In this document: positions 1 to 8,740 of the stretch, one piece after another | How the letters are laid out: the number at the start of each line of letters is the position of its first letter | Numbering within the stretch: the first letter of the stretch is position 1 | Assembly (NCBI GenBank): GCA_900317325.1 | Contig: ONGE01000018.1 | Location: 1-63,221, forward strand | DNA: 63,221 nt | Origin: an uncultured Prevotellaceae bacterium | GTDB taxonomy: Bacteria > Bacteroidota > Bacteroidia > Bacteroidales > Muribaculaceae | Direction: 5' to 3' | The notes under the pieces: model-generated | The model's input: the letters and a program-made list of their open reading frames with translations, nothing else | Databases searched by the model: none | Told to the model about the DNA's origin: nothing | Program-made: the position numbers and the translations under genes

Positions 1-1
1 C

Positions 2-2011
2 TCGATGAACGGCACGCCGCAGGAGATGATCAAACTCACCTACCTGAACGGCGACGAGGCCTACGTCTCCATCCACTCGCTGCACAAACTCTCGAAGTAT
101 CGCAGCAAGGAGGGCGAGGCGCCGCGCCTCAACCGCCTGGGCAGCAACGCCTGGGCCAGAATCAAATCGCGCACCAAGAGCCGCCTGAAGGACATCGCGC
201 GCGAACTCATCCGCCTGTATGCCGCGCGCCGCGAACAGCAGGGCTTCGCCTATACCCCCGACGGTTACCTGCAGCAAGAGCTGGAGGCCTCGTTCATCTA
301 TGAGGACACGCCCGACCAGCTCACAGCCACGCAAGCCGTCAAGGCCGACATGGAGAGCAACAAGCCGATGGACCGCCTGATCTGCGGTGATGTGGGCTTC
401 GGCAAGACCGAGATTGCCGTGCGTGCCGCTTTCAAGGCCGCCACCGACGGCAAGCAGACCGCCGTGCTGGTGCCGACGACCGTGCTGGCGTTTCAGCACT
501 GGCGCACCTTCAGCGAGCGTCTCAAGGACTTCCCTGTGCGTGTGGACTACCTGAGCCGCGCCCGCAAGCCCAAGGACGTGAAGCAGATTCTCGCCGACCT
601 CAAGGAGGGCAAAATCGACATCCTCATCGGCACCCACAAACTCATCGGCAAGACCGTCCAGTTCCATGACCTGGGCCTGCTGGTGGTGGATGAAGAGCAG
701 AAATTCGGCGTCGCCGTCAAGGACAAACTCAAGCAGATGAAACTCAACGTGGACACGCTGACGATGAGCGCCACGCCCATCCCGCGCACCTTGCAGTTCT
801 CGCTGATGGGAGCGCGCGACCTGAGCACGCTGACCACGCCGCCCGCCAACCGCTATCCCATCCTGACCACCGTGGGCACGCTCAACGACGACATCGTTGC
901 CGAAGCCATCAACTTCGAGCTCTCGCGCAACGGTCAGGTCTTCTTCGTGAACCACCGCATCGAGCAGCTCGAGCAACTCGAGAACATGATACACCGCGTG
1001 GTGCCCGACGCCCGCGTCGCCGTGGGCCACGGCCAGATGCCCCCCGAGCGACTGGAACAGACCATCATCGACTTCGGCAACCACGATTACGACGTGTTGC
1101 TGTCGACGACCATCATCGAGAACGGCATCGACATGCCCAACGTCAACACCATCATCATCAACAACGCCGACCGTTACGGCCTGAGCGACCTGCACCAGCT
1201 CAGGGGCAGGGTGGGTCGCAGCAGCCGCAAGGCCTTCTGCTACTTGCTCGTGCCTCCCGGCAAGCCGCTGGCTACCGACGCCCGTCGCCGTCTGCAGGCC
1301 ATCGAGAGTTTCAGCGACCTGGGTTCCGGCATCCAAATCGCGATGCAAGACCTGGACATCCGCGGCGCGGGCAACCTGTTGGGTGCCGAGCAGAGCGGTT
1401 TCATCGCCGACCTGGGCTACGAAACCTATCAGCGAGTGCTCAAGGAGGCCGTCACCGAGCTGAAGACCGAGGAGTTCTCAACGCTATTCAGCGCGACGGG
1501 CAACGGAGAAAACGGAAATAACGGAGAAGACGCAGGTACCGAGTTTGTCACCGACTGTGTGGTGGACACCGACCTGGAACTGATGTTCCCCGCCAGCTAT
1601 GTGCCGCAGGAGAACGAGCGCATCACCTTGTACCGCGAACTCGACAACATGGAAACCGACGACCAGGTCGAGGCCTTCGAGCAAAGGATGGAGGACCGCT
1701 TCGGCAAGATTCCCGACATGGCCGCCGAACTCATCCGCATCGTGCCGTTGCGCCGCACTGCCCGCCGCCTGGGCATCGAGAAACTCGTCATCCGGCAGAC
1801 GCGGATGCACCTGTTCATGGTGGGCGAGGAAAACGTCGCCTATTACCAGTCACCGGCTTTCGGCCGCCTGCTCAACTACCTGCAGCAGAACCCCAAGCGC
1901 TGCAACCTGAGCCAGAAGAACGGCCGCCGCAGTATCATCATCAGCAACATCACCAGCGTGAGCACCGCGCTGACCGTGCTCCGTACCATTACCCACCTGG
2001 ACAGCCTCTAG
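2..2011 (+). CDS. mfd: Transcription-repair coupling factor Mfd, 5'-truncated by the window edge
   Basis: Mfd is an ATP-driven DNA translocase that removes stalled RNA polymerase and recruits UvrA. The open frame runs to the window edge, so the first ATG is internal and the UvrB-like N-terminal part is missing. Visible parts (counted from the ATG at 5) are the end of the polymerase-interaction region (1-80), Walker A GDVGFGKTE (128-136), the DEEQ box (229-232), the second helicase lobe with the QLRGRVGR motif, and the C-terminal TRCF domain (about 560-668). A short stretch rich in N, G and E near residue 500 is encoded by a 9-bp tandem repeat discussed in the findings. It sits in a linker and does not break the frame. 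Confidence 0.96.
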   Translation, partial: SMNGTPQEMIKLTYLNGDEAYVSIHSLHKLSKYRSKEGEAPRLNRLGSNAWARIKSRTKSRLKDIARELIRLYAARREQQGFAYTPDGYLQQELEASFIYEDTPDQLTATQAVKADMESNKPMDRLICGDVGFGKTEIAVRAAFKAATDGKQTAVLVPTTVLAFQHWRTFSERLKDFPVRVDYLSRARKPKDVKQILADLKEGKIDILIGTHKLIGKTVQFHDLGLLVVDEEQKFGVAVKDKLKQMKLNVDTLTMSATPIPRTLQFSLMGARDLSTLTTPPANRYPILTTVGTLNDDIVAEAINFELSRNGQVFFVNHRIEQLEQLENMIHRVVPDARVAVGHGQMPPERLEQTIIDFGNHDYDVLLSTTIIENGIDMPNVNTIIINNADRYGLSDLHQLRGRVGRSSRKAFCYLLVPPGKPLATDARRRLQAIESFSDLGSGIQIAMQDLDIRGAGNLLGAEQSGFIADLGYETYQRVLKEAVTELKTEEFSTLFSATGNGENGNNGEDAGTEFVTDCVVDTDLELMFPASYVPQENERITLYRELDNMETDDQVEAFEQRMEDRFGKIPDMAAELIRIVPLRRTARRLGIEKLVIRQTRMHLFMVGEENVAYYQSPAFGRLLNYLQQNPKRCNLSQKNGRRSIIISNITSVSTALTVLRTITHLDSL

Positions 2012-2041
2012 CGAAGAAACGATTAACTTATTGTGAATCAA

Positions 2042-2077
2042 TAAAAAAGGTGAGCCAAACTTCAAGTTGGCTCACCT
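2042..2077 (-). terminator. Rho-independent terminator of the minus-strand dockerin gene
   Basis: An 11-bp perfect stem (2048-2058 with 2067-2077, loop of 8) is followed on the minus strand by a run of U encoded by 2042-2048. It lies just downstream of the minus-strand stop at 2102. On the plus strand no U run follows the stem, so it is assigned to the minus-strand gene. Confidence 0.85.
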
Positions 2078-2101
2078 GATTATCGTAAGGTCTCGTTATG
2101 A

Positions 2102-5020
2102 TTAATTGCCGCTCATGATCATGGTGATGAGCGTCGTGACGTCTGAGATGTTCACCTCGTTATTCTGGGTCACGTCGGCAGCCACCAGGTCAATGTCGCC
2201 CGTCGAGCCCGAGAGCAGATAGGTGATGAGCATCGTGACGTCTGAGATGTTCACTAGACCGTCGCGGTTGACATCGCCAAGCTTGCTGGGCGTGTTCACC
2301 GGCGTGAGTTCAGCATCATAGTAGTCGAGGAGGTTCAGGTATCCGGTCTTGTTGATGCCGATGCCAATCGGGTGGGTGGGATTGGAGAACACACCGGTCG
2401 TCTGGTTGTAGTTAAATTTCACTTGACGCTGAATCACACCCGTCTGGGCATTGAAGCCAACGAGGTACATGGGATAGGTGATGCTGTATTCTTCCTTGTA
2501 ATCACCGATGAACTGGGGCAGGTCAAGCACCATGCGCCCACCGACGATACGTCCCTTGACCCAGGCGTCGGGGAGGTATTCCCAGATGCCGCGGATGTAC
2601 ACCTCGTTGTTGTGGATGCCGAGTTCAACCTCCAGTTCGGCCTCGACGTCCTTATTGTCGACGACGGTGGTGTACTTGAAGATGTAAGGCACGGTCTCGA
2701 GATCCTCGGGCACCTGCAAGGGCGTGTTGGGATACTTGGAAATCGTCAAGCCCTGATAGTAGTTGATATAGTAAAGGCTGTTCTTGTCGGCCGAGATGAA
2801 CACATAGTCATAGGTGTACCAGGTGTTCTCGTCACTCATGGTCAATACCATGTCCTTCTCGGTCGTGTTGCCGGTGACGAGATCCAGGCTGGCGCACTTG
2901 AAGTAGAGCAACACATCATAGGCGCCCAGCAACTGGGTATTGGGGAAGGTGATGGTGGAACCGTTGCGGGTGCCCTTGATCCAGGCCGAAGGCAGATACT
3001 GGGAAACACCCTGCAACCACACGTCGTCGCCATCAAAGCCCATGGCCACGGTGGCCGTATAGGGCTCCCACTCCATACCGTCGAAATTGGCCGTGGTCAG
3101 GTAATAGTTCTCGGTGACCAGGTCGGCGGGCGGCGCGATGGGCTGCTCGGCGGCAAGGGTATAAACCGAGCCGTAATCACCGGCCTGCAACCACTCGTAG
3201 TCGAGGTACTGGAACTGGTCACCGAAGGCGCGGTTCATCGTTCCCAGGATGATATAGGGATCGGTGTCGTTCTGGGAGATGGAGCCGTCATCGTTGATGG
3301 TGTAGGTCAATTCATCGATGGACTCGTCATAGAAGTAGGATCCACGTTCCTCGTCATAGACGAAGACGCCGACCTGTACCGCCATTTCCAGCGACTTGGT
3401 GTAGGCCACATATTGTCCCATGGGAACGGTGATGGTCTTCCCGTCGTCGCTGAGGGTGCCTTCAACCCATCCGTCATAGTAGGACCATGACACGGGGCGC
3501 TCGATATAGACCTTGTTGTCGGGGGCAAACACGATGCTCAACGAGCCTTCCTGCTGCTCCTGGATGATCTCGTAGGGGCTTTCACCCTCCTCGACAGTGT
3601 AGGGCTTCTCCACTTCCCTGATGACGCCGCCCGAGCGGTTGTAGATGCGCAATTCGCCCTCAGGCTGTTCCTCGATCACGGGCGGGACATAGGTGTCTTT
3701 CTCGATCACCGTGTAATGGAATTCCATCTGGGGATTGGTCACGCCTGTTGCTGCAACCTCGATGCTGCCGGCGGGCACATGCAGCGTGTAGTGGCCCACA
3801 ATGTCGAGGGGATAGTTCATGTAGATGAACGCATTGCCGCCGATCTCGATGAAATTACATTCGTAGGCCGTTCCCGTATCGTCGTTGCTGAGGATGGCGA
3901 GGGCGTTCTCGTCGACGATTACATCGGGCTCATAGTCGATGGTGAAATTCTGCAGTCGGTACAGCTCTCCTTCGGGGGGATTGATGGTGCAACTGGGCAT
4001 GTCACCCGTGGCAATCGTGTAATTGAACCTGAGCTCATGCATGTTGTTGCCGAACGAGTTGGTGATGACCGAAGCCGCCGGTATGGACAGGACGTAGCGG
4101 CCGTCGGCAGTGATGTCCTGGCCGAAGTTCACCGTCACATCGTAGCCGTAGGCACCCATGGCGGCCTGGTAGGTGGCGCCGGTGGTGGTGTTGGTCAAGG
4201 TGGCCTCGCTGCCAGGGGCGATGCCATTCACCAGTTCGGGGAAGGTTATGATGAAATCGCGCAGACTCTGCACGTGGCCCTCGGCGGGATTGATCGTGAT
4301 TTGATCATAGAGCGCCTGGCCGTGATCGGCGATCGTGTAATTGAAGTTCAGTTCGCGCACGGTCTCGTCCATGGTGTAGAAGATGACCGAACCGGCGGGA
4401 ATCTTCAGGGTGTATTCTCCGGCCTCGTAGATCTCGTTCGGGAAGTAGACCAGCACGTTGAAGCCCACATCATACATTTCGGCCTCGTAGGTCGAGCCCG
4501 TCGTGTTGTTGGTGAGAACGGCCTTGCTGCCGTAGTTGATTTCGCCCACATATTGCGGGAAGGAGACGGTGAAATTCTGCAGGCTCTCCACGTCGCCCTC
4601 GGCAGGGTTGACGGTGATTTGATTGTAGAACGACTCCAGATCACCCTCGATGCTGAACCTGAGTGTCAAGGGCAGGAGCCGCTGTCCGTTGACCTTGAGC
4701 GAGCCTTCGGGCAGGTGCAGGAAATAGTGGCCCGATGCGGTGCTGCAGACATCAAAATCCACAAGAACCGTGGTTCCGTCGGCATCGGCCCTCATGGTGC
4801 CTTCTATCGTAGCACCGCCACCTTTCTCCAGTGTGGGGATGGCTTGCTCGTTGACCTCGACCGGCAGGCCGGCGAATGTGATTGTGAAGTGTTGCAGGCT
4901 TGTCACGACGCCCTCGGCCGGAGTGACCTCCAGTGCCTCGTAGGGGTCAACAGCCGCAAGCACCGATGTGCTGTACAGAACAGCCATCATCAGCAATAAA
5001 AGTCGAATAGTTTGTTTCAT
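2102..5020 (-). CDS. Secreted repeat protein with C-terminal dockerin-like module
   Basis: A 972-aa exported protein of unknown function. I place the start at the ATG at 5020, which gives a clear signal peptide (MKQTIRLLLL and following, cut after about residue 22); the upstream in-frame ATG at 5056 only adds 12 residues. Four tandem units of about 105-110 residues follow (roughly 24-445), each opening with a P-A/P-EG-x(4)-L-Q/R-x-F motif and closing with a Y/F-x-L-x-I/V-P-A/E-G/A-S strand, probably Ig-like. A unique middle region follows, then two dockerin-type segments in the last 60 residues (GDVNRDGLVNISDVTMLI and a second ADVTQNNEVNISDVTTLI). These resemble EF-hand-like dockerin repeats common in gut Bacteroidales. 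The binding partner is unknown and no cohesin is encoded here. Confidence 0.85.
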   Translation of the reverse strand: MKQTIRLLLLMMAVLYSTSVLAAVDPYEALEVTPAEGVVTSLQHFTITFAGLPVEVNEQAIPTLEKGGGATIEGTMRADADGTTVLVDFDVCSTASGHYFLHLPEGSLKVNGQRLLPLTLRFSIEGDLESFYNQITVNPAEGDVESLQNFTVSFPQYVGEINYGSKAVLTNNTTGSTYEAEMYDVGFNVLVYFPNEIYEAGEYTLKIPAGSVIFYTMDETVRELNFNYTIADHGQALYDQITINPAEGHVQSLRDFIITFPELVNGIAPGSEATLTNTTTGATYQAAMGAYGYDVTVNFGQDITADGRYVLSIPAASVITNSFGNNMHELRFNYTIATGDMPSCTINPPEGELYRLQNFTIDYEPDVIVDENALAILSNDDTGTAYECNFIEIGGNAFIYMNYPLDIVGHYTLHVPAGSIEVAATGVTNPQMEFHYTVIEKDTYVPPVIEEQPEGELRIYNRSGGVIREVEKPYTVEEGESPYEIIQEQQEGSLSIVFAPDNKVYIERPVSWSYYDGWVEGTLSDDGKTITVPMGQYVAYTKSLEMAVQVGVFVYDEERGSYFYDESIDELTYTINDDGSISQNDTDPYIILGTMNRAFGDQFQYLDYEWLQAGDYGSVYTLAAEQPIAPPADLVTENYYLTTANFDGMEWEPYTATVAMGFDGDDVWLQGVSQYLPSAWIKGTRNGSTITFPNTQLLGAYDVLLYFKCASLDLVTGNTTEKDMVLTMSDENTWYTYDYVFISADKNSLYYINYYQGLTISKYPNTPLQVPEDLETVPYIFKYTTVVDNKDVEAELEVELGIHNNEVYIRGIWEYLPDAWVKGRIVGGRMVLDLPQFIGDYKEEYSITYPMYLVGFNAQTGVIQRQVKFNYNQTTGVFSNPTHPIGIGINKTGYLNLLDYYDAELTPVNTPSKLGDVNRDGLVNISDVTMLITYLLSGSTGDIDLVAADVTQNNEVNISDVTTLITMIMSGN

Positions 5021-5152
5021 CGATAAAAACATCTTGGGTAAATGTAAAAACGCCACGGCAAGCAGGAATACTTCATGTGCTCAGTTTTTACATCTTTCGG
5101 TTAATAACAATAGTTAATGTCAGTCATCACACGTCCGGTGTGATAATTTTTG

Positions 5153-5184
5153 GCAAAATTACTTGATTATTGGAAAAAAAACAA
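5153..5184 (-). promoter_or_regulatory. Bacteroidetes-type promoter for the 972-aa dockerin protein
   Basis: Read on the minus strand, TAATTTTGC (5161-5153) matches the TAnnTTTG -7 box, with a TTG at 5184-5182 at a spacing of 20. It lies 132 nt upstream of the start codon. The 377-bp gap 5021-5397 holds this and the divergent promoter below; no gene is seen in it. Confidence 0.7.
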
Positions 5185-5313
5185 CAAAAAGGAGCAAAAA
5201 AAATAATGAATCGCACATTATGCCACCATATTCAGTTGATGTTGTTAAAATGAAGTTAGATAGGTCGGAATTAAATGATTGGCCTAAGAAAACGGGGGAT
5301 TGATTGAAAAGAA

Positions 5314-5345
5314 TTGTGTTATATATTAATGTTTAATAGTTTTGC
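5314..5345 (+). promoter_or_regulatory. Bacteroidetes-type promoter for the beta-helix protein
   Basis: TTG (5314-5316), a 20-nt spacer and TAGTTTTGC (5337-5345), 52 nt before the ATG at 5398. Confidence 0.75.
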
Positions 5346-5397
5346 GACAGAAAAATCATGTTTTAATCACAAATTTTTTTAACAAAACAACACATTT

Positions 5398-7815
5398 ATG
5401 AAGAAACGATTTCTTTTAGCAACACTGATTGCAATGGCTGGTGTTTTGGGCTATGCACAGCAGACCATGTGGGTGCACACGGGTCATGTGCATTGGGCCT
5501 ATAACACCGAATCGGTGGGCACGATGCCGTACAGTTCGGCGAGTCTGCTCACCGTGCTTGAGAAGGGATTCACCCTTGCCGATGTGGATAGTATTACCGT
5601 CGCCAACGAGACGTTTACCGACGACAATGTCCTCGTCAAGTACAACAACAATGTGGCCGATGTGTATGTGGCCGGTAACATCGCCAACCACATCACTGCT
5701 CAGGTGACCGGGGCGCGCGTTGCCGTCATGCAGGACGCCGACGTGGCCACTGAGTACACCTACACCCTGCAGGGCAGCAGCTCGAGCGGCTGCTTCTACC
5801 ATGCGGGCGCCTACAAGATGACGCTGGTGCTCAACGGTGTTAACCTGGTTAACCCCGACAGCGCCGCCATCAACATCCAGAACAGCAAGCGCATCGCCGT
5901 GCAGCTGGCCGACGGCACGACCAACACCCTGGCCGACGCTGCCGCCAACACCAAGAAGGCAGCCTTCCTCGTGAAGGGCCATGCCGAGTTTGCCAAGGGC
6001 GGCTCGCTGACCATCACGGGTAACAAGAAGCACGCGCTGGCCTGCAACGAGTATATGGAGGTGAAGAAGACCGTGGGTACCATCACCATCGTGAGCGCTG
6101 TGGCCGACGCCATCAACGTGACCCAGTACTTCCAGATGAACGGCGGTACTATCAATATCCAGAGCTGCGGTGACGACGGTATCCAGGTGGATGCCGAGGA
6201 CACTTCTCTTCCCGAGGAGGACGGCCACGTGCTCATCAAGGGTGGAACGCTCACCATCAACGGCAGCGCCGCCGGCACCAAGTGCATCAAGGCCGAGGGC
6301 AGTGTGGACATCCAGGGCGGCACCTTGACGCTGAAGCACACGGGTATTCCTGTTTGGGACGAAGAAGATAGCAAAATCAAGGAAGCCACGGGTATCGGCA
6401 CCGACCGCAACCTCACCATCAACGGCGCCGAGGCCGTCGTTAACATCACCATGACCGGCAACGGCGCCCGCGGTATGAAGTGCGACAGCACGATGACCTG
6501 CACTGCAGGTACTATCGACCTCAACTGCTCGGGCGGTGACTGGGCTTACAGCACGGTTGACACCAGCAGCGTGAAGTGCGCCAAGGCCGACTATGCCTTT
6601 ATCCTGAACGGTGCCAGCATGAAGTGCACCACCGTCAAGGATGAGGCCGTTGGCGTTCATAGCGAAGGCACCGTCCTCGTGAGCGACGGCACGCTGACGC
6701 TCAACACCTATGACCACGGTATCAAGAGCGACTATGACATGGAGATTACCGGCGGCACCATCACCTACAACATCAACGGTAATGCCAGCAAGGCGCTCAA
6801 GAGCGAGGGCAACATGCACATCACTGGCGGCAACATCAGCGGCACCGTGAGCGGTGGCGGCGTTACCGTCAACAATGAGGCAAGCGCTTGCGCCGGCATT
6901 AAGTGCGACGGAAACGTGACCATCGACGGCGGCACCTTCGACCTGAAGGCTACCGGTAGCGGCGGCAAGGGCATAAGCATCGATGGCGATCTCGTCATCA
7001 ACGACTGTGACATCAAGGTGAGCACCACTGGTAGCCGCTTCGGCCAGAGCAGCGGCGGCGGTTGGCCCGGCAGCGGTGGCTCGTCGAGCAGTGCCCTGCG
7101 CTCTTCGCCCAAGGGTATCAAGGTGGATGGCAACATCACCATCAACGGCGGTACCATCACCGTGAGCGCTACGGGCGGCGAAGGCGCCGAGGGTATCGAG
7201 TCCAAGAAGATCATGACCATCAACGGCGGCTATATCGAGGTGACCAGTTATGATGATGCTCTCAACAGCGCATCGACCATGGACCTCAAGGGCGGTTATA
7301 TCTATGCAGTGGCTACTGGCAACGACGCCATCGACGCCAACGGCAACATGAACCTGAGCGGCGGCTACATCTTCTGCTGCGGTAGTGAGGAAGGTCTCGA
7401 CGCCAACAGCGAGGGTGGCTACAAGGTTTATATCCAGAACGGTACCAACTTGATGGCCATCGGTGGCAATATGGGTGCTATCGAGAGCGGTGCCAGCATC
7501 AGCCAGACCTGCTACAGCGGCACCGCAAGTGCCAATACCTGGTATGCCCTGTACAGCGGCAGCAACGTGGCCTTTGCAGCCTACACGCCCACCTTCTCCA
7601 GTCAAGGCGGCGGCCCCGGTGGCTACCCCGGCGGTGGCGGATCCTCGAGCAAGACCATCGTTGTCACTGCACCTTCCACTCCGAAGCTCTACAGGGGAGT
7701 GACTGCAAGCGGCACCAAATTCTGGAACAATAAGGGCGCTACCAATGCAACCGGCGGTTCGCAAGTCAGCCTCTCGACCTATTCAGGTGGCGGTGGCTGG
7801 GGTCCCGGCTGGTAA
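5398..7815 (+). CDS. Secreted carbohydrate-binding beta-helix protein (Cthe_2159-like)
   Basis: An 805-aa exported protein with signal peptide MKKRFLLATLIAMAGVLGYA. From about residue 95 it is built of many short strand-rich turns of the type GGTLTINGSAAGTKCIKAEG, alternating I-x-GG-T/N-h-x-h with K-G/C-I/D-h. This is the hallmark of the Cthe_2159 family (DUF4353), a right-handed parallel beta-helix related to pectate lyases; the founding protein binds acidic pectic sugars. Gly/Ser-rich linkers occur near 550-565 and at the C-terminus, which ends in GGGGWGPGW. No catalytic motif is obvious, so a binding or cell-surface role is inferred. The small dockerin protein follows 51 nt downstream and is probably co-transcribed. 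Confidence 0.85.
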   Translation: MKKRFLLATLIAMAGVLGYAQQTMWVHTGHVHWAYNTESVGTMPYSSASLLTVLEKGFTLADVDSITVANETFTDDNVLVKYNNNVADVYVAGNIANHITAQVTGARVAVMQDADVATEYTYTLQGSSSSGCFYHAGAYKMTLVLNGVNLVNPDSAAINIQNSKRIAVQLADGTTNTLADAAANTKKAAFLVKGHAEFAKGGSLTITGNKKHALACNEYMEVKKTVGTITIVSAVADAINVTQYFQMNGGTINIQSCGDDGIQVDAEDTSLPEEDGHVLIKGGTLTINGSAAGTKCIKAEGSVDIQGGTLTLKHTGIPVWDEEDSKIKEATGIGTDRNLTINGAEAVVNITMTGNGARGMKCDSTMTCTAGTIDLNCSGGDWAYSTVDTSSVKCAKADYAFILNGASMKCTTVKDEAVGVHSEGTVLVSDGTLTLNTYDHGIKSDYDMEITGGTITYNINGNASKALKSEGNMHITGGNISGTVSGGGVTVNNEASACAGIKCDGNVTIDGGTFDLKATGSGGKGISIDGDLVINDCDIKVSTTGSRFGQSSGGGWPGSGGSSSSALRSSPKGIKVDGNITINGGTITVSATGGEGAEGIESKKIMTINGGYIEVTSYDDALNSASTMDLKGGYIYAVATGNDAIDANGNMNLSGGYIFCCGSEEGLDANSEGGYKVYIQNGTNLMAIGGNMGAIESGASISQTCYSGTASANTWYALYSGSNVAFAAYTPTFSSQGGGPGGYPGGGGSSSKTIVVTAPSTPKLYRGVTASGTKFWNNKGATNATGGSQVSLSTYSGGGGWGPGW

Positions 7816-7866
7816 TCCCTCGAGTAGTTATAAACAATGACATCATTATTAAAAAGACTTAGAAAT

Positions 7867-8298
7867 ATGAAAAAGACGATTATAACGATGCTTATCGCTC
7901 TGGTGGCCCTGTTCGCCAGTGCCGAGACCTATAACTACCTGAAGTTCACCAAGACCAATGGCTCGACTGTGACCTATTCGGTAGAAGGCCTCAAGCTTAC
8001 CTATGACGACACCAATGTCACCATCACCAACGTTGATGGCACAGCAACGCTGCCCCTGGCCCAGGTTCAGGACATGGAGTTCACCAACGATGCCGGCACC
8101 ACACCTGGCTCGCAAATCGGCGACGTGAACGACGACGGCTATGTGAACATCACCGATGTGACCATGTTGATATCCTACGTAATGGACAGCAATGCTGTAA
8201 CGATCAACCTCAGCAATGCTGACGTCAGCGACGATGGCAATGTGAACATCACCGATGTGACGATGCTCATCAATATCGTGATGGCTAACGCTGAATAA
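7867..8298 (+). CDS. Small secreted protein with C-terminal dockerin-like module
   Basis: A 143-aa exported protein. The ATG at 7867 is preferred over one 30 nt upstream because it starts a clean signal peptide (MKKTIITMLIALVALFASAE). Residues about 22-85 form a small strand-rich domain resembling the short beta domains that precede dockerins in Prevotella-type secreted proteins. The last 55 residues carry two dockerin segments (GDVNDDGYVNITDVTMLI and ADVSDDGNVNITDVTMLI) with D/N calcium-binding positions. It follows the beta-helix gene directly and may work with it at the cell surface; the function is unknown. Confidence 0.82.
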   Translation: MKKTIITMLIALVALFASAETYNYLKFTKTNGSTVTYSVEGLKLTYDDTNVTITNVDGTATLPLAQVQDMEFTNDAGTTPGSQIGDVNDDGYVNITDVTMLISYVMDSNAVTINLSNADVSDDGNVNITDVTMLINIVMANAE

Positions 8299-8324
8299 AG
8301 TAGAATAGCTTTTTAACTCTTTCG

Positions 8325-8358
8325 GTGCCACCTTCATGTGAGGGTGGCACTGATTTTT
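8325..8358 (+). terminator. Rho-independent terminator of the beta-helix/dockerin operon
   Basis: GTGCCACC (8325-8332) pairs with GGTGGCAC (8343-8350) and is followed by five T after TGA (8354-8358), 27 nt after the stop codon. Confidence 0.8.
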
Positions 8359-8640
8359 ATGGCCTGCGATGATGGGTGAGCCAACTGGCGATTGGGGTCG
8401 CCTCCGGCGACGATTGGGGGTTGTTGCCTTAGCCCGTGGTGTCTGCCACTGCACTCGCTGCGCTCGTTCCGCTGGCAGGCACCACGGGTTACTCAGAGGC
8501 CACCCTTCGGGTGTGAGGGCTGCGGGCACGGGAATTGGTGGGGTGGGGGCACGGGAAGGCGTGGCAGTACGTTTGGCGGGTGACGGGGTTGAACGGGTGA
8601 ATGGATAGGGTGATGGGAGAAAAATCTTAAAAGATGTTAA
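8359..8640. repeat. Non-coding GC-rich structured spacer
   Basis: No gene is supported here. The stretch contains a 16-bp inverted repeat with one mismatch (8433-8448 with 8473-8488) around a 24-nt GC-rich centre, then a small CACCC/GGGTG hairpin (about 8501-8513), then a G-rich tail. It is more GC-rich than the flanking promoter DNA and looks like an intergenic repeat element rather than a decayed gene. Confidence 0.5.
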
Positions 8641-8645
8641 AATAT

Positions 8646-8678
8646 TTGGAAGTTTCAGAACTATTGTTATACCTTTGC
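8646..8678 (+). promoter_or_regulatory. Promoter of the GntR-controlled ABC transporter operon
   Basis: TTG (8646-8648), a 21-nt spacer and TACCTTTGC (8670-8678). The start codon at 8741 is 62 nt downstream. Confidence 0.8.
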
Positions 8679-8679
8679 A

Positions 8680-8701
8680 GTGTACTAGTTAAGTAGTACA
8701 C
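8680..8701. promoter_or_regulatory. Perfect palindromic operator, probably bound by the operon's GntR/YtrA regulator
   Basis: GTGTACTA (8680-8687) and TAGTACAC (8694-8701) form a perfect 8-bp inverted repeat with a 6-nt centre. It starts 1 nt after the -7 box and so covers the transcription start. A dimeric winged-helix repressor bound here would block initiation. The regulator encoded at 10496 is the obvious candidate, as YtrA-type regulators usually control their own ABC operon; the pairing is inferred. Confidence 0.65.
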
Positions 8702-8740
8702 TAGAAAAGTATTTATTTACACATTAAATATCTATCTGTT

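Noticed and set aside
5416-7764. A 782-codon open frame on the minus strand opposite the beta-helix gene, and many other long antisense frames (for example opposite mfd, pckA, mutS and tyrS)
   Set aside because: They mirror codon bias of the real genes, lack signal peptides or family motifs, have biased Ala/Val/His/Gly composition and overlap recognisable genes completely.
2102-8298. A cellulosome cluster
   Set aside because: No cohesin, scaffoldin or glycoside hydrolase is present in the window; dockerin-like tails alone do not establish a cellulosome.
8359-8640. Short plus-strand frames of about 63-79 codons in the GC-rich spacer
   Set aside because: They consist of translated hairpin and G-rich repeat DNA, with no start context, promoter or motif.
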